Positions 47,387 through 57,792 of a stretch of 64,000 nucleotides of DNA are shown here, piece by piece (the stretch's first letter is position 1; the number at the start of each line of letters is the position of its first letter). A program made the translations under genes and the position numbers. This DNA is from Phreatobacter sp. Lineage in GTDB: Bacteria > Pseudomonadota > Alphaproteobacteria > Rhizobiales > Phreatobacteraceae. The stretch spans positions 1 through 64,000 of the forward strand of contig NZ_JAPZTZ010000015.1 of the NCBI RefSeq assembly GCF_027532945.1. Reading direction: 5' to 3'. The notes below the pieces were generated by a model, which saw nothing but the letters and a program-made list of their open reading frames with translations, was not told where the DNA came from and did not search any database.

Positions 47387-48243
47387 CACGCCACCTCGCT
47401 CACGGGGGCTGCGTCCGTGCCATTGCGGGGATCACCGGAGCCGCCGAGATAGGCCTTGATCACGTCGGGGTTCGCGCGCACCTCGGCTGGCGTCCCGGCG
47501 GCGATGCGGCGGCCGAAATTCAGCACGCAGACGTGGTCGGAAATGTCCATGACCATGCCCATGTCATGCTCGACGAGGAGGACGGTGACGCCCCATTCGT
47601 CGCGCACATCGAGGATGGCGCGGGCCATGTCCTCGGTCTCCTCGCGGTTCATGCCGGCCACCGGCTCGTCGAGCATGAGGATGCGCGGGCGCATGGCCAG
47701 CGCCCGGGCAAGCTCGACCTTCTTCTGCAGGCCGTAGGGCAGGATCGCCACGGGAACGTTGCGGATGTGGTCGAGCTCGAGGAAGTCGATGACGTCGCGC
47801 TCGATCTCGGCGCGCAACTCCATCTCCTCGCGCCGGGCCTTGCCCCAGTAGAGGAAGGCGTCGAACACGCCGGTGGTCAGGTGCGCGTGGCGGCCGAGCT
47901 TGATGTTGTCGAGCACGGTCATGCCGCGGAACAGCGCGATGTTCTGGAACGTGCGGGCAAGGCCGAGCTTGGCCCGGTCGCGGGCGGGGACGCCGGTGAT
48001 GTCCTGCCCGTCGAGCAGCACGCGCCCGGTCTTCGGCTTGTAGAAGCCGGAGATCGAATTGAACGCGGAGGTCTTGCCGGCGCCGTTCGGTCCGATCAGG
48101 GCGGTGATGGAGCCCGGCTCGACATGCAGCTCGATGCCGTCGAGCGCCTTCACGCCGCCGAACTGCAACGACAGGTCCTCGACATCGAGGCGCGCGGCTG
48201 GCGGCCGCACAGGCGCGGCCGGATGCAATGGCGACACCGCCAT
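47386..48243 (-). CDS. livG: Branched-chain amino acid-type ABC transporter ATPase (LivG)
   Basis: 285 aa. LivG-type ATPase: Walker A LIGPNGAGKTSAFN, LARTFQNIALFRGMTVLDNI, signature region LPYGLQKKVELARAL, Walker B LMLDEPVAGMN and LLVEHDMGMVM. The signature LPYGLQKK (in place of LSGGxxQR) is usual for this family. First gene of the six-gene leftward operon; start ATG follows GGAGGAG closely. Longer open frames upstream are not conserved. Confidence 0.95.
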   Translation of the reverse strand: MAVSPLHPAAPVRPPAARLDVEDLSLQFGGVKALDGIELHVEPGSITALIGPNGAGKTSAFNSISGFYKPKTGRVLLDGQDITGVPARDRAKLGLARTFQNIALFRGMTVLDNIKLGRHAHLTTGVFDAFLYWGKARREEMELRAEIERDVIDFLELDHIRNVPVAILPYGLQKKVELARALAMRPRILMLDEPVAGMNREETEDMARAILDVRDEWGVTVLLVEHDMGMVMDISDHVCVLNFGRRIAAGTPAEVRANPDVIKAYLGGSGDPRNGTDAAPVSEVA

Positions 48244-48625
48244 CTCCTCCCTGGAAGGCTCCCCGCGGCTTGATGCCGTCTTTGGTCGCCGATGCGTTCC
48301 CGCACGGCCGGTCACCGGTCCGTGCGGCGCAAAAACTACCCGAGGGTATGGCGAGGTCAATGCAAATCCGTACGGAAAGGACCGGATTCCGCCCTTTGGA
48401 GGATGGCGCGTGGTCGCACCCCCGGGGGAAACGCTGAAAACCTCGGCTGATCGACAGAGCAGGCGCGGAAAGAGGCGCGAGCCGCCCAGCCTCAGCGCGA
48501 AGGGCACCCATCCCAAGGCGGAGCTTGCCAGCTCTGGCCGCATCGGCCCATGATCCCTGCAAGACCGGGCCGGAAGAGCCCGGGCAAGGGCCACGAAACG
48601 CATTGATCCAAGGAAGGAGGCGCTC
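48244..48625. promoter_or_regulatory. Divergent promoter region with two palindromes
   Basis: 382 bp between the leftward liv/acyl-CoA ligase operon and the rightward TRAP operon. Two symmetrical sites sit near the liv side: an inverted repeat GCACGG-N12-CCGTGC (48302-48325) and TACCC-GA-GGGTA (48337-48348), the latter in a locally AT-richer patch. They suggest binding by a dimeric regulator, for instance a TetR-type acyl-CoA-responsive repressor, but no regulator gene is adjacent. Nothing coding is seen. Confidence 0.4.
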
Positions 48626-49681
48626 ATGTCGGAGCGCAAGTCGCATCTCATTCTGTCGCGCCGCGTCGCGGTCGCAGGCATCGGTGCCGCGGTCATGGCG
48701 CCCTGGGTGTCGAAGGCCCAGACGCTGAAGAGCGAATACAAGCTCTCCGTCGTCGGCAACCGCCCCATCGCCCTTTCGGAAGGCGCGTTCCAGTGGGCGG
48801 AAATGGTGACCCAGCGCACCAATGGCCGCATCAACGTCAAGGTCTATCCGGGCTCGCAGCTCGTCGGCGGCGACCAGACCCGCGAGCTCGTGGCCATGCG
48901 CCAGGGCGTCATCGACTTCACGGTCTCCTCGACCATCAACATCTCGCCGCAGGTGCGCGAGATGAACCTGTTCTCCCTGCCCTTCCTCATGCCGAACCAC
49001 CGCGCCTTCGACGCCATCGTCAATGGCGAGGTCGGCCAGACGCTGTTCAAGGTGATGGAATCGCGAGACGTGGTGCCGCTCGCCTGGGGCGAGAACGGCT
49101 TCCGCGAGCTGTCCAACTCCAAGCGGCCGATCCAGAAGCCGGAGGACCTGCGCGGCCTGAAGATCCGCTTCGCCGCCGGCGCCATCTTCGCCGACATCTA
49201 TAATGGCCTCGGCGCCAACCCGGTGCAGATGTCCTTTGCCGACCTGCAGCCGGCGCTGTCGACGGGTGCCGTCGACGGGCAGGAGAACCCGGTCAACCTG
49301 TTCCTCGGCCTCAAGATGGACGCGCTGGCCCAGAAGCACATGACGATCTGGAACTACTGCGTCGATGCCGGCCTCTTCCATGTGGCGAAGCCGGTTTGGG
49401 ACACGTTCTCGGCGGCCGACAAGGAGATCGTCCGCGAGAGCGCCCGCGATGCGGCCAAGGTACAGATCGCCGCGACCCGCAAGGGCCTCGGCGTGCTGGA
49501 CCCCAACGACAAGTCGTCGCTCGAGGAGCTCGCCAAGCGCGGTGTCGCCACCGTCTCGCTGACGACGGAGGAGAAGCGCGCCTTCGCCCGGGCCACCCGC
49601 CCGGTCTTCGACAAATGGGCGGCGCAGGTCGGCGCCGACCTCGTCAAGAAGGCGGAAGCCGCGGCCAGCGCCGCGAGCTGA
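48626..49681 (+). CDS. dctP: TRAP transporter substrate-binding protein
   Basis: 351 aa. An export signal (LSRRVAVAGIGAAVMAPWVSKAQ, twin-Arg like) precedes a DctP domain: INVKVYPGSQLVGGDQTRELVAMRQGVIDF, PFLMPNHRAFDAIVNGEVG, RGLKIRFAAGAIFADIYNGLGANPVQMSFADLQPALSTGAVDGQENP with the conserved carboxylate-binding Arg region. Periplasmic receptor for a carboxylic acid taken up with sodium. First gene of a dctPQM operon leading into scoAB. SD AAGGAGG precedes the ATG. Confidence 0.95.
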   Translation: MSERKSHLILSRRVAVAGIGAAVMAPWVSKAQTLKSEYKLSVVGNRPIALSEGAFQWAEMVTQRTNGRINVKVYPGSQLVGGDQTRELVAMRQGVIDFTVSSTINISPQVREMNLFSLPFLMPNHRAFDAIVNGEVGQTLFKVMESRDVVPLAWGENGFRELSNSKRPIQKPEDLRGLKIRFAAGAIFADIYNGLGANPVQMSFADLQPALSTGAVDGQENPVNLFLGLKMDALAQKHMTIWNYCVDAGLFHVAKPVWDTFSAADKEIVRESARDAAKVQIAATRKGLGVLDPNDKSSLEELAKRGVATVSLTTEEKRAFARATRPVFDKWAAQVGADLVKKAEAAASAAS

Positions 49682-49759
49682 TCGCCCTTACCCTCCCATG
49701 CGCGACGTGGCCGGTGCCCCGACCGGCCGCGTCCTCCGCCTGCCCGAAAGCCTGAGCCC

Positions 49760-50269
49760 GTGTCCGCCGAGCCCGATCCGACGGCCCCCGTGCCGAACCC
49801 CACCACGCGCGTGCCCCTCAAGATCGAGGAGGTGCTGGTGGCGGCCGCCATGGGCGGCATGGCCCTCATCACCTTCGGCAATGTGGTGGTGCGCTATCTC
49901 ACCAATGTCTCCTTCGCCTTCACCGAGGAGTATTCGGTGGTGCTGATGGTGGTGGTGACCATGCTCGGCACCTCGCTCGCCATGGCGGCGGGGCGGCACA
50001 TCCGCATCGGCTATTTCGTCGATTCCCGCAGCAAGGCGGGCCGCGCGCGGCTAGAGATCATCGCCATGGTGCTGGTGATCATCTGTTTCGGCATCCTCGC
50101 CGTCTATGGCGCCAGCCTCACCTGGGACGAATACCGCTTCGAGGTGCTCTCGCCGGGCCTTGGCCATCCCCAGTGGATGTATACCGGCATGCTGCCGCTG
50201 CTCTCGCTGGCGGTGATCGGGCGGGCGGTCGGCCGCCTCATCCGCTTCGCCCGGGGAGAAGAGGCATGA
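49760..50269 (+). CDS. dctQ: TRAP transporter small permease
   Basis: 169 aa with four membrane segments (EEVLVAAAMGGMALITFGNVVVRYL; EYSVVLMVVVTMLGTSLAMAAGRHIRIGYF; LEIIAMVLVIICFGILAVYG; a last one near 135-155). DctQ marks are RYLTNVSFAFTEEY and AAGRHIRIG. Small subunit that joins the large permease. Start is a GTG (49760); the overlap with the next gene (ATGA) shows coupling. Confidence 0.92.
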   Translation: MSAEPDPTAPVPNPTTRVPLKIEEVLVAAAMGGMALITFGNVVVRYLTNVSFAFTEEYSVVLMVVVTMLGTSLAMAAGRHIRIGYFVDSRSKAGRARLEIIAMVLVIICFGILAVYGASLTWDEYRFEVLSPGLGHPQWMYTGMLPLLSLAVIGRAVGRLIRFARGEEA

Positions 50270-51552
50270 TCGGCGTCATCCTCTTCGGCGCCTTCATCGT
50301 CATGCTGCTGGCGGCGGTGCCGATCGGCGTGGCGCTGGGCCTTGCCGGCAGCCTCGCCATCGTCCTTGCCGGCCAGAGCATCCTGGCGGTGCCGACCAAT
50401 GTCTATGCGGGCATCGCCAAATACCCGCTCATCGCCATCCCGATGTTCGTTCTCGTCGGCTCGGTCTTCGACCGCACCGGCGTGGCGCTGCGCCTCGTAC
50501 GCTTCGCCACCGCGCTGGTGGGCGCCGGGCGCGGCGCGCTCGCCACCGTCTCGGTGCTTGTCGCCATGGTCATCGGCGGCATTTCAGGATCGGGCCCGGC
50601 GACCTCGGCGGCGGTCGGCCAGGTCGTCACCCGCTCGATGATCAAGGACGGCTATCCGCGCTCCTTCATCGCCTCGACGGTGGGCGCGGCGGCGGCGACC
50701 GACATCCTCATCCCGCCCTCCATCGCCTTCATCATCTATGCGGTGATGGTGCCCGGCGTCTCCGTGCCGGCCATCTTCGCCGCCGGCATGTTCCCCGGCA
50801 TCCTCGCCGGCTGCGCCATCATCGTGCCGATCCTCATCATCTCCTGGATCAAGGATTTCGGCGGCAAGACTCGCGGCACCGAGGAGGCGCTCACCGTCTG
50901 GGGCACGTTCAAGGAGGCAATCTGGGGCCTGATGGCGCCCGTCGTCATCCTCGGCGGCATGCGCACCGGCGCCTTCACGCCGACCGAGGCCGCGGTCATG
51001 GCGGTCGCCTATGGCCTGTTCATCGGCTTCTTCATCTATCGCACCCTGACCCTGCGCGACGTCTACGAGATGCTGGTGGAGGCGGGCGAGCTCTCGGCCG
51101 TCATCCTCATCGTCGTGGCGCTGGCCTCGGTCTTCGCCTGGTCGACCTCGACGCTCGGCATCGTCGAGCCCATCGCCAAGTGGATCGTCGGGCTCGGCCT
51201 CGGGCAGTACGGCACCATCGCGCTTCTGATGGTGGCGCTCATCATCATCGGCATGTTCCTCGACGGCGTGTCGATCTTCCTGATCCTGTTGCCGGTGCTC
51301 ATCCCGATCGCCAATTCCTTCGGCTGGGACCTCGTCTGGTTCGGCGTGCTGCTGACCATGAAGATCGCCATCGGCCAGTTCACCCCGCCCCTGGCGGTGA
51401 ACCTCATGGTCTCCTGCCGCATCGCCCAGGTGCCGATGGAATCGACGATCCCCTGGGTGTTCTGGATGATCATCGCCATGTTCGTGGCGCTGGCCATGGT
51501 CGTGGCGGTGCCCGACATCGCCCTGTGGCTGCCGAGGACGCTTGGGTACTGA
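50266..51552 (+). CDS. dctM: TRAP transporter large permease
   Basis: 428 aa, about 12 membrane segments. DctM marks: IPMFVLVGSVFDRTGVALRLVRFATALVG, GGISGSGPATSAAVGQV, DILIPPSIAFIIYAVMVPGVSVPAIFAAGMFPGI and GQFTPPLAVNLMVSCRIAQ, the sodium and substrate elevator domain. The ATG overlaps the dctQ stop. The 154-bp gap after it is short, so scoAB could be cotranscribed. Confidence 0.95.
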   Translation: MIGVILFGAFIVMLLAAVPIGVALGLAGSLAIVLAGQSILAVPTNVYAGIAKYPLIAIPMFVLVGSVFDRTGVALRLVRFATALVGAGRGALATVSVLVAMVIGGISGSGPATSAAVGQVVTRSMIKDGYPRSFIASTVGAAAATDILIPPSIAFIIYAVMVPGVSVPAIFAAGMFPGILAGCAIIVPILIISWIKDFGGKTRGTEEALTVWGTFKEAIWGLMAPVVILGGMRTGAFTPTEAAVMAVAYGLFIGFFIYRTLTLRDVYEMLVEAGELSAVILIVVALASVFAWSTSTLGIVEPIAKWIVGLGLGQYGTIALLMVALIIIGMFLDGVSIFLILLPVLIPIANSFGWDLVWFGVLLTMKIAIGQFTPPLAVNLMVSCRIAQVPMESTIPWVFWMIIAMFVALAMVVAVPDIALWLPRTLGY

Positions 51553-51706
51553 CGCTTCGATCCTGATGCGACGAACGGGGCAAACCTGACGACCGGTTCA
51601 TCCTTGATGCACCGCGGAAAATCCCCCATTGTCGCGCCGACCTGAAATGGCCGTTCGCGGCAGGGATCAGCGGGGGCGACACGCGCCCCCCGGGAGGCGA
51701 AGAGAA

Positions 51707-52414
51707 ATGAGTTCGAAGGTCTTTTCCTCGGCCAGGGACGCCCTGGCGGGCCAGATCAAGGACGGCATGACCATCATGTCGGGTGGCTTCGGCCTCTGCG
51801 GCATTCCTGACGTGCTGATCGAGGCGGTGCGCGACTCGGGCGCCAAGAACCTCACCGTCATCTCGAACAATGCCGGCGTCGACGGCGCCGGTCTCGGCAT
51901 CCTGCTCGAGACCAAGCAGATCAAGAAGATGATCTCGTCCTATGTCGGCGAGAACAAGCTCTTCGCCCAGCAGTTCCTGTCCGGCGAGCTGGAGCTCGAG
52001 TTCAACCCGCAGGGCACGCTGGCCGAGCGCATCCGCGCCGGCGGCGCCGGCATCCCCGCCTTCTTCACCAAGACCGGCGTCGGCACCGTCATCGCCGAGG
52101 GCAAGGAGGTCCGCGAGTTCGACGGTGAGACATATGTGATGGAGCGCGGCCTCTTCGCCGATATCTCGCTCGTCCATGCCTGGAAGGCCGACAAGGAGGG
52201 CAATCTCGTCTTCCGCAAGACCGCCCGCAACTTCAACCCGATGATGGCCACCGCCTCGCGCATGACCATCGTCCAGTGCGAGCACCTCGTCGAGGTCGGC
52301 GAGATCGACGGCGACGTCATCCACACGCCCGGCATCTATGTGAAGCGCATCGTCCATGTGCCGAATGCCGTGAAGCGCATCGAGCAGCGCACCACCCGCC
52401 CGAAAGCAGCCTGA
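51707..52414 (+). CDS. scoA: 3-oxoacid CoA-transferase subunit A
   Basis: 235 aa. [12 protein letters not shown] coenzyme-A-binding signature ([17 protein letters not shown]), [22 protein letters not shown] and [16 protein letters not shown]. Alpha subunit of succinyl-CoA:3-ketoacid CoA-transferase, which activates acetoacetate at the expense of succinyl-CoA. SD GGAGG lies about 9 nt upstream of the ATG. Followed 14 nt later by subunit B. Confidence 0.95.
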   Translation: MSSKVFSSARDALAGQIKDGMTIMSGGFGLCGIPDVLIEAVRDSGAKNLTVISNNAGVDGAGLGILLETKQIKKMISSYVGENKLFAQQFLSGELELEFNPQGTLAERIRAGGAGIPAFFTKTGVGTVIAEGKEVREFDGETYVMERGLFADISLVHAWKADKEGNLVFRKTARNFNPMMATASRMTIVQCEHLVEVGEIDGDVIHTPGIYVKRIVHVPNAVKRIEQRTTRPKAA

Positions 52415-52428
52415 GAGGAGACGAGAGC

Positions 52429-53088
52429 ATGGCCTGGACCCGTGACCAGATGGCCGCCCGCGCCGCCAAGGAACTGCGCGACGGCTTCTATGTGAACCTC
52501 GGCATCGGCATCCCGACGCTGGTCTCCAACCACATCCCCGCCGGCATGACCGTGCAGCTCCAGTCGGAGAACGGCATGCTGGGCATGGGCCCCTTCCCCT
52601 TCGAGGGCGAGGAGGACCCGGACCTGATCAATGCCGGCAAGCAGACCATCACCGAACTGCCGACGACGAGCTTCTTCTCCTCCTCCGACAGCTTCGCGAT
52701 GATCCGCGGCGGCCACATCAACCTCTCCATCCTCGGCGCCATGCAGGTGGCCGAGAACGGCGACCTCGCCAACTGGATGATCCCGGGCAAGATGGTGAAG
52801 GGCATGGGCGGCGCGATGGACCTCGTCGCCGGCGTGCAAAAGGTCGTGGTGGTGATGGAGCACACGGCCAAGGACGGCCCCAAGCTCCTGAAGCGCTGCA
52901 ACCTGCCGCTGACCGGCGCCGCGGTGGTCGACCTCGTCATCACCGATCTCGGCGTCTTCGCCATCGACAAGAAGGGCGGCACCGGCATGACCCTGCTCGA
53001 GCTCGCCGAGGGCGTGACGCTCGAGGAGATCAAGGCCAATACCGAGGCCTCCTTCACCGTCGCGCCGGGCCTCGCGGCGGCGGCCTGA
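52429..53088 (+). CDS. scoB: 3-oxoacid CoA-transferase subunit B
   Basis: 219 aa. Active-site Glu E47 in [11 protein letters not shown] (forms the glutamyl-CoA intermediate), [10 protein letters not shown] at the N terminus, [15 protein letters not shown] and [14 protein letters not shown]. Beta subunit partner of ScoA. With 3-hydroxybutyrate dehydrogenase (33687-34472) it completes the route hydroxybutyrate to acetoacetate to acetoacetyl-CoA. Confidence 0.96.
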   Translation: MAWTRDQMAARAAKELRDGFYVNLGIGIPTLVSNHIPAGMTVQLQSENGMLGMGPFPFEGEEDPDLINAGKQTITELPTTSFFSSSDSFAMIRGGHINLSILGAMQVAENGDLANWMIPGKMVKGMGGAMDLVAGVQKVVVVMEHTAKDGPKLLKRCNLPLTGAAVVDLVITDLGVFAIDKKGGTGMTLLELAEGVTLEEIKANTEASFTVAPGLAAAA

Positions 53089-53289
53089 CGACCCATCCCT
53101 CGCCGTCGCGGCAGGCCCCGCCCGCCGCGATGGCCAGAGATGTCTCCGGCGAATTGTCGCGGCCTTGCCGCGACCTGCCCTCGGCCATCGAAATGCCACG
53201 GGGCCGATCGATGGTCCCGATCCACAGGATTGGAACTTCACGGCCCGCATGACCGCAGTCGGGCACAGCCGGGACCGGGACCACCTCGC

Positions 53290-55251
53290 GTGACCCTCAC
53301 CACACCTCTCCAGCGCATCGCTGCGGCCGCAGGCGCGATTCTCGCCGCCTTTGCCGCCGTGCTGCTGCTCGTGCCGCTGCTGCTGCCGACGGAGACGGTG
53401 CGGGCGACGACGACGGCCGAACTCGCCCAGCGCCTCGGCCTCCCCGTCGCGATCCGCGGCGGCATCACCCTCTCGGTCTTCCCGCAGCTCTCCGTGCGGC
53501 TCGACGATGTGCGCTTCGGTGACGAAACGCAGGGAAGCGATGCGCCGGTGCGGGCGGAGAGCATCACCGGCGCGCTGCGCCTGCTGCCGCTTTTCGCCGG
53601 CCGCGTCGTGATCTCCGACTACACGATCCACCGCCCGCAGATCCTGGTGCAGGTCGCCGCCGACGGCCGCTCCAACTGGGACCGCGCCTTCGACCGGCTG
53701 CGCAGCGCTGCCCGCGAGCGGCAGGCCGGGCTCACCGATTTCCGCATCACCGAGGGCCGCGCCACCATCGTCGACGGGCTGAGCCAGTCGCGCACCGAGA
53801 TCCGCGACCTCGACTTCGCTGTGTCCTGGCCCGGCGGCGAGCGGCAGGCCAATGTATCCGGCAAGCTGACGATCAACGGCGAACCGCTGGAGATCAATGC
53901 CGTGGTAGCCCGGCCGCAGGCGCTGTTCATCGCCGAGCCGACCGGCCTCAAGATGCGCTTCACTTCGGTGCCGCTGCGCGGCGGCTTCGAGGGCACGCTC
54001 ACCAATGGCGACACGGTGACCGCCAATGGCGCCCTCACCGCCGAAGGCCCCTCGCTGCGCAACCTGCTGCGCTGGCTCGGGCAGAATCCGGGCATCGGGC
54101 CCTCGCTCGGCGCCTTCGCCCTCAAGGGTCAGGTGGATGTGCTGCCCAACGCGCTCGCCTTCAGCAAGGTGAATGCCGAGCTCGACGGCAATGTCGCGGA
54201 AGGCGCGCTTTCCGTGGGCTTCACCGGCAGCCGGCCGCTGGTCCGCGGCACGCTCGATGCCGGCCGTGTCGTCGCCACAACCTATTTCCGCGACCTGCAC
54301 CTGGCGCCGGAGCCGGGACGCGGCTGGAGCCGCCGGCCCATCGACCTCGCGGCGGTCGCCGCCATCGATCTCGACCTGCGCGTCTCGGCGCGCGAGCTGG
54401 TCATCGGCCAGGCCGAGTTCGGCCGCTCCGCCGCCCTGATCACCGCCCGCAACGGCCGCATCGCCATCACGCTCGGCGAGGCCATCGCCTATGGCGGCAC
54501 CCTGAGCGGCACGCTCGCGGTGACGCCGGCGGGCGAGGAGATGGACCTGCGCGCGACCTTGAGCGTCCAGCGCGCCCAGCTCGGCCAGGGCCTCGGCGAA
54601 TGGTTCGGCTTCCGCCGCCTCGAGGGCACCGCGAACCTCCAGGCCTCCATCGAGGCCCGCGGCGACACGATGGCGGCGCTGGCCCGCACCGCCTCCGGCC
54701 AGGTGACGCTGACCGCCATCGAAGGCTCGCTCCAGGGCTTCAATGCCGAGGCCATCCTGCGGCGGCTGGAGCGCCGGCCGCTCGCCGCCGCCGGCCAGGA
54801 CGCCCGGTCCGGCCGCACGCCCTATGACCGCATCTCCGCCACCATCCGCGTCATCAGCGGCGTCGCCGTGACGACCGATATGGTGCTGGACGGGCAGGTG
54901 GTGACGGTGCGCATGGAGGGCACCTCGCAGCTTCCCGTCCGCGACCTCGACCTGCGCGGCGTGGCGACGCTGAAGCGCACCGCCTCGGCGAGCCCGCGAC
55001 CGGGCGAGGGCAATTTCGAGCTGCCCTTCGTGGTGCAGGGATCCTGGGACGATCCCTTCGTGCTGCCCGACCCGCAGATCCTCATCCGCCGCTCCGGCGC
55101 TGCCGCACCGCTGCGTGACACCACCCGCGACCGCGATGCGCTGAAGGCGGTTCTCGACGCCATCAACCGGCAGGCCGGTTTCGATCCCGACAGCCTGCCG
55201 CCGCCCGCCGCGGCCTATGGCGCCTTCCCGCCGGCTGCACCGCGTCCGTGA
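53290..55251 (+). CDS. AsmA family envelope protein
   Basis: 653 aa. N-terminal membrane anchor (RIAAAAGAILAAFAAVLLLVPLLLP) then an AsmA domain: RGGITLSVFPQLSVRLDDVRFGDE, VVISDYTIHRPQILVQVAADGRSNWDRAF. Repeating beta-strand groove segments follow, with ARTASGQVTLTAIEGSLQGFNAEAI, the AsmA-C mark. Such bridge-like proteins are thought to carry or guide phospholipids to the outer membrane. Start is a GTG at 53290, where the membrane anchor begins; frames open further upstream are not conserved. Confidence 0.9.
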   Translation: MTLTTPLQRIAAAAGAILAAFAAVLLLVPLLLPTETVRATTTAELAQRLGLPVAIRGGITLSVFPQLSVRLDDVRFGDETQGSDAPVRAESITGALRLLPLFAGRVVISDYTIHRPQILVQVAADGRSNWDRAFDRLRSAARERQAGLTDFRITEGRATIVDGLSQSRTEIRDLDFAVSWPGGERQANVSGKLTINGEPLEINAVVARPQALFIAEPTGLKMRFTSVPLRGGFEGTLTNGDTVTANGALTAEGPSLRNLLRWLGQNPGIGPSLGAFALKGQVDVLPNALAFSKVNAELDGNVAEGALSVGFTGSRPLVRGTLDAGRVVATTYFRDLHLAPEPGRGWSRRPIDLAAVAAIDLDLRVSARELVIGQAEFGRSAALITARNGRIAITLGEAIAYGGTLSGTLAVTPAGEEMDLRATLSVQRAQLGQGLGEWFGFRRLEGTANLQASIEARGDTMAALARTASGQVTLTAIEGSLQGFNAEAILRRLERRPLAAAGQDARSGRTPYDRISATIRVISGVAVTTDMVLDGQVVTVRMEGTSQLPVRDLDLRGVATLKRTASASPRPGEGNFELPFVVQGSWDDPFVLPDPQILIRRSGAAAPLRDTTRDRDALKAVLDAINRQAGFDPDSLPPPAAAYGAFPPAAPRP

Positions 55252-55356
55252 CCATCACGACGACCTGCGGCCTCGTCGCGCCCCGGCGCGCCATGGCAAG
55301 GTGAGCGTCGCCGATTCGCTGACCCGCCCCCTCCCGAGAGCCTCGATCCGCGCCCG

Positions 55357-57786
55357 ATGCCAGCCCTTCGCCTGATCTTCGCCGCCCTTCTCGCCCTCGG
55401 CCTTGCCGCATCAGCCCCATCTGCCGTCGCGCAGGCCCCGGGTGGTACCACCACCGCGGCTCCGGGATCGGCGCAGGCGGCGATCGATTTGGCCCGCGCC
55501 TATCTCGATCAGGTCGAGGCGACGCTGGAGCGGCCGCTGGGCGAGGTGGAGCTCACCGAGCTGCGCAACCGCCTCGATCCGCTGCGCGAGAGCCTTGCCG
55601 CCGCCCTCGGTTCGGTCGAACCGCGTCTCGCCGAGGCGCGCGACCGGCTGAGCCAGCTCGGGCCGAAGCCCGCCGACAATGCCCCGCCGGAAGCGCCGGA
55701 GGCGCGCCAGCATCGCGAGGAACAGACGCGGGCGGTGGCCGATCTCGACGGGCGGGTGCGGGCGCTCAGGGTCCAGCAGGTGCGGATCGACCAGATCGCC
55801 GAGCGCATCACCGACCGCCGCCGCCAGCTCTTCACCGCCCAGCTCTTCGAGCGCTCCATCCCCATCGTCGATCCGCGGTTCTGGGTGCAGCTCACCGAGG
55901 CCCTGCCGACGCTCGGCCGCGCCACGCAGTATCTCGCCGAGGACTGGTGGCATCACCTCAAGGACATCGCCGGCGCGGGCCGCCTCATCGTCGCGCTGGC
56001 GGTCGGACTTCTCGCCGCGCTCTTCCTGTTCTGGGCCTATCGCCAGGCGCGGCGCTACGGCCTCTATGCAACGCCAGCCGACGTGCCCGCCTCGAAACTG
56101 GCGCTGGTTGGCGCTGCGATCCGCACCGCGCTGGAGCGCTCGATCGTCCTGCCGATCCTCGTCGGCGTGCCGATGCTCATCATCCAGAATTTCGAGCTCG
56201 CCCTGCCGCGGGCCCAGCCGATCATCGGCGCTGTCTTCACCGCCGTGGTGATCATCGCCGTCACCCGCGGCGTGATGCAGGCCGTGATGGCGCCAGGCGC
56301 CCCGGCCTACCGGCTGGTGACGCTGCCCGACGCCTTCGCCGACACGGTGTTCAGCTCGGTCCGGCTCGCCGGCTGGATCATCGCGCTGGGCCTCGTGGCG
56401 CTGGCCGTCGCCCGGGTCATCATCGCCCCCGTGGCGGTGACGGTGCTCATCACCAGCGCCACCGCCATCGGCATCGCCGTGGTCATCTTCCTGTTCCTGC
56501 GCGGCACGATGGAGCGCGGGGCGGAGAGCGAGGACGGTGGCGTCCCCGAGGCCGGCGCCACGACGCAGCGCCAGCCCTGGGCCTGGACGCGGCCGGCGCT
56601 CTGGCTCGCCCTCGGCATCATCGCCATTGCGCTGGTCGCCGGCTACACGGCGCTCGCCGCGTTCCTGGCGAGCCGCATCGCCGCCGCCGTCGTGATCGCC
56701 GCGGTGACGGTGATGATCCTCGTCCTGCTCGACACGGTGATCGGCGAATGGTTCGGGCCCGCCACGGTGCGCGGGCGCTCGGTCTCCGCCGCCATCGGCA
56801 TCCGGCCGGACCGGCTCGACCTCATCGGCACGCTGTTCGGCGGCGTGCTGCATGTCGTCGTGCTCTTCGCCTCGGCGCTGGCCGTCTTCGGCCCCTGGGG
56901 CTTCGGCGGCGCCGCGGCCTCGCTGGAAGACGCCTTCTTCGGCGTGCGCTTTGCCGAGGTGCGTTCCATCGCCCTGACCATTGCCGGCGCAGCCCTGGTG
57001 CTGGCCATCGGCCTTCTGGCGCTGCGCGCGACGATGGGCTGGTTCCGCGACAAGGTGCTGCCGCGCAGCGGCATGGATTCGGGCCTGCAGAACTCGGTCG
57101 GCACCATTGTCGGCTATGCCGGCTTCGCCCTGGTGGGCGGCCTCGTGCTGCGCCAGATCGGCCTCGACCTCTCCAACATCACCATCATCGCCGGTGCCCT
57201 GTCGGTCGGTATCGGTTTCGGCCTGCAATCCATCGTGCAGAACTTCGTCTCGGGGCTGATCCTGCTCGCCGAGCGGCCGATCCGCGTCGGCGATTCCATC
57301 GTGGTGAAGGGCGAGGAGGGTCATGTCCGCAAGATCTCGGTGCGCTCCACCGAGATCGAGACCTTCGACCGCGCCACGGTCATCGTGCCCAATGCCGAGC
57401 TGATCACCGGCGTCGTCAAGAACTGGACGCTCGCCAACACGCTGAGCCGTATCACCATCCCCGTCCGCGTCGCCTATGATTCCGACCCGGATATCGTCCG
57501 CGACCTGATGATCCAGGCGGCCTGCGACAACCGCTTCATCGTGCAGGACCCGCCGCCGCGCGTCTTCCTCATGCGCTTCGGCGATCTCGGCCTCGAATTC
57601 GAGCTGCGCGGCGTCGTCACCAATGTCGAATATGGCCTGACCACCCGCTCCGACCTGCAGCTCGCCATCCTCAACAGCTTCCGCAAGAACGGCATCATCA
57701 TCGCCCCGCCGGTGCAGCGGGTGCAGACGCCGGAGCCGGAGAACGGCGTGCCGATCGATCCGAAGGACGGCGCGAAGCCGGCCTGA
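55357..57786 (+). CDS. MscS-family mechanosensitive channel with DUF3772 domain
   Basis: 809 aa. A signal peptide (LRLIFAALLALGLAASAPSAVAQ) and a periplasmic DUF3772 domain (about 40-175; DLARAYLDQVEATLERPLGEVEL..., DRLSQLGP) are followed by about ten membrane segments. The MscS core comes last: GxGFGLQSIVQNFVSGLILLAERPIRVGDSIVV and VIVPNAELITGVVKNWTL. Opens under membrane tension to release solutes on osmotic downshock; the large N-terminal part resembles the MscK/MscM class. Follows asmA by about 100 bp. Confidence 0.94.
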   Translation: MPALRLIFAALLALGLAASAPSAVAQAPGGTTTAAPGSAQAAIDLARAYLDQVEATLERPLGEVELTELRNRLDPLRESLAAALGSVEPRLAEARDRLSQLGPKPADNAPPEAPEARQHREEQTRAVADLDGRVRALRVQQVRIDQIAERITDRRRQLFTAQLFERSIPIVDPRFWVQLTEALPTLGRATQYLAEDWWHHLKDIAGAGRLIVALAVGLLAALFLFWAYRQARRYGLYATPADVPASKLALVGAAIRTALERSIVLPILVGVPMLIIQNFELALPRAQPIIGAVFTAVVIIAVTRGVMQAVMAPGAPAYRLVTLPDAFADTVFSSVRLAGWIIALGLVALAVARVIIAPVAVTVLITSATAIGIAVVIFLFLRGTMERGAESEDGGVPEAGATTQRQPWAWTRPALWLALGIIAIALVAGYTALAAFLASRIAAAVVIAAVTVMILVLLDTVIGEWFGPATVRGRSVSAAIGIRPDRLDLIGTLFGGVLHVVVLFASALAVFGPWGFGGAAASLEDAFFGVRFAEVRSIALTIAGAALVLAIGLLALRATMGWFRDKVLPRSGMDSGLQNSVGTIVGYAGFALVGGLVLRQIGLDLSNITIIAGALSVGIGFGLQSIVQNFVSGLILLAERPIRVGDSIVVKGEEGHVRKISVRSTEIETFDRATVIVPNAELITGVVKNWTLANTLSRITIPVRVAYDSDPDIVRDLMIQAACDNRFIVQDPPPRVFLMRFGDLGLEFELRGVVTNVEYGLTTRSDLQLAILNSFRKNGIIIAPPVQRVQTPEPENGVPIDPKDGAKPA

Positions 57787-57792
57787 GACCCC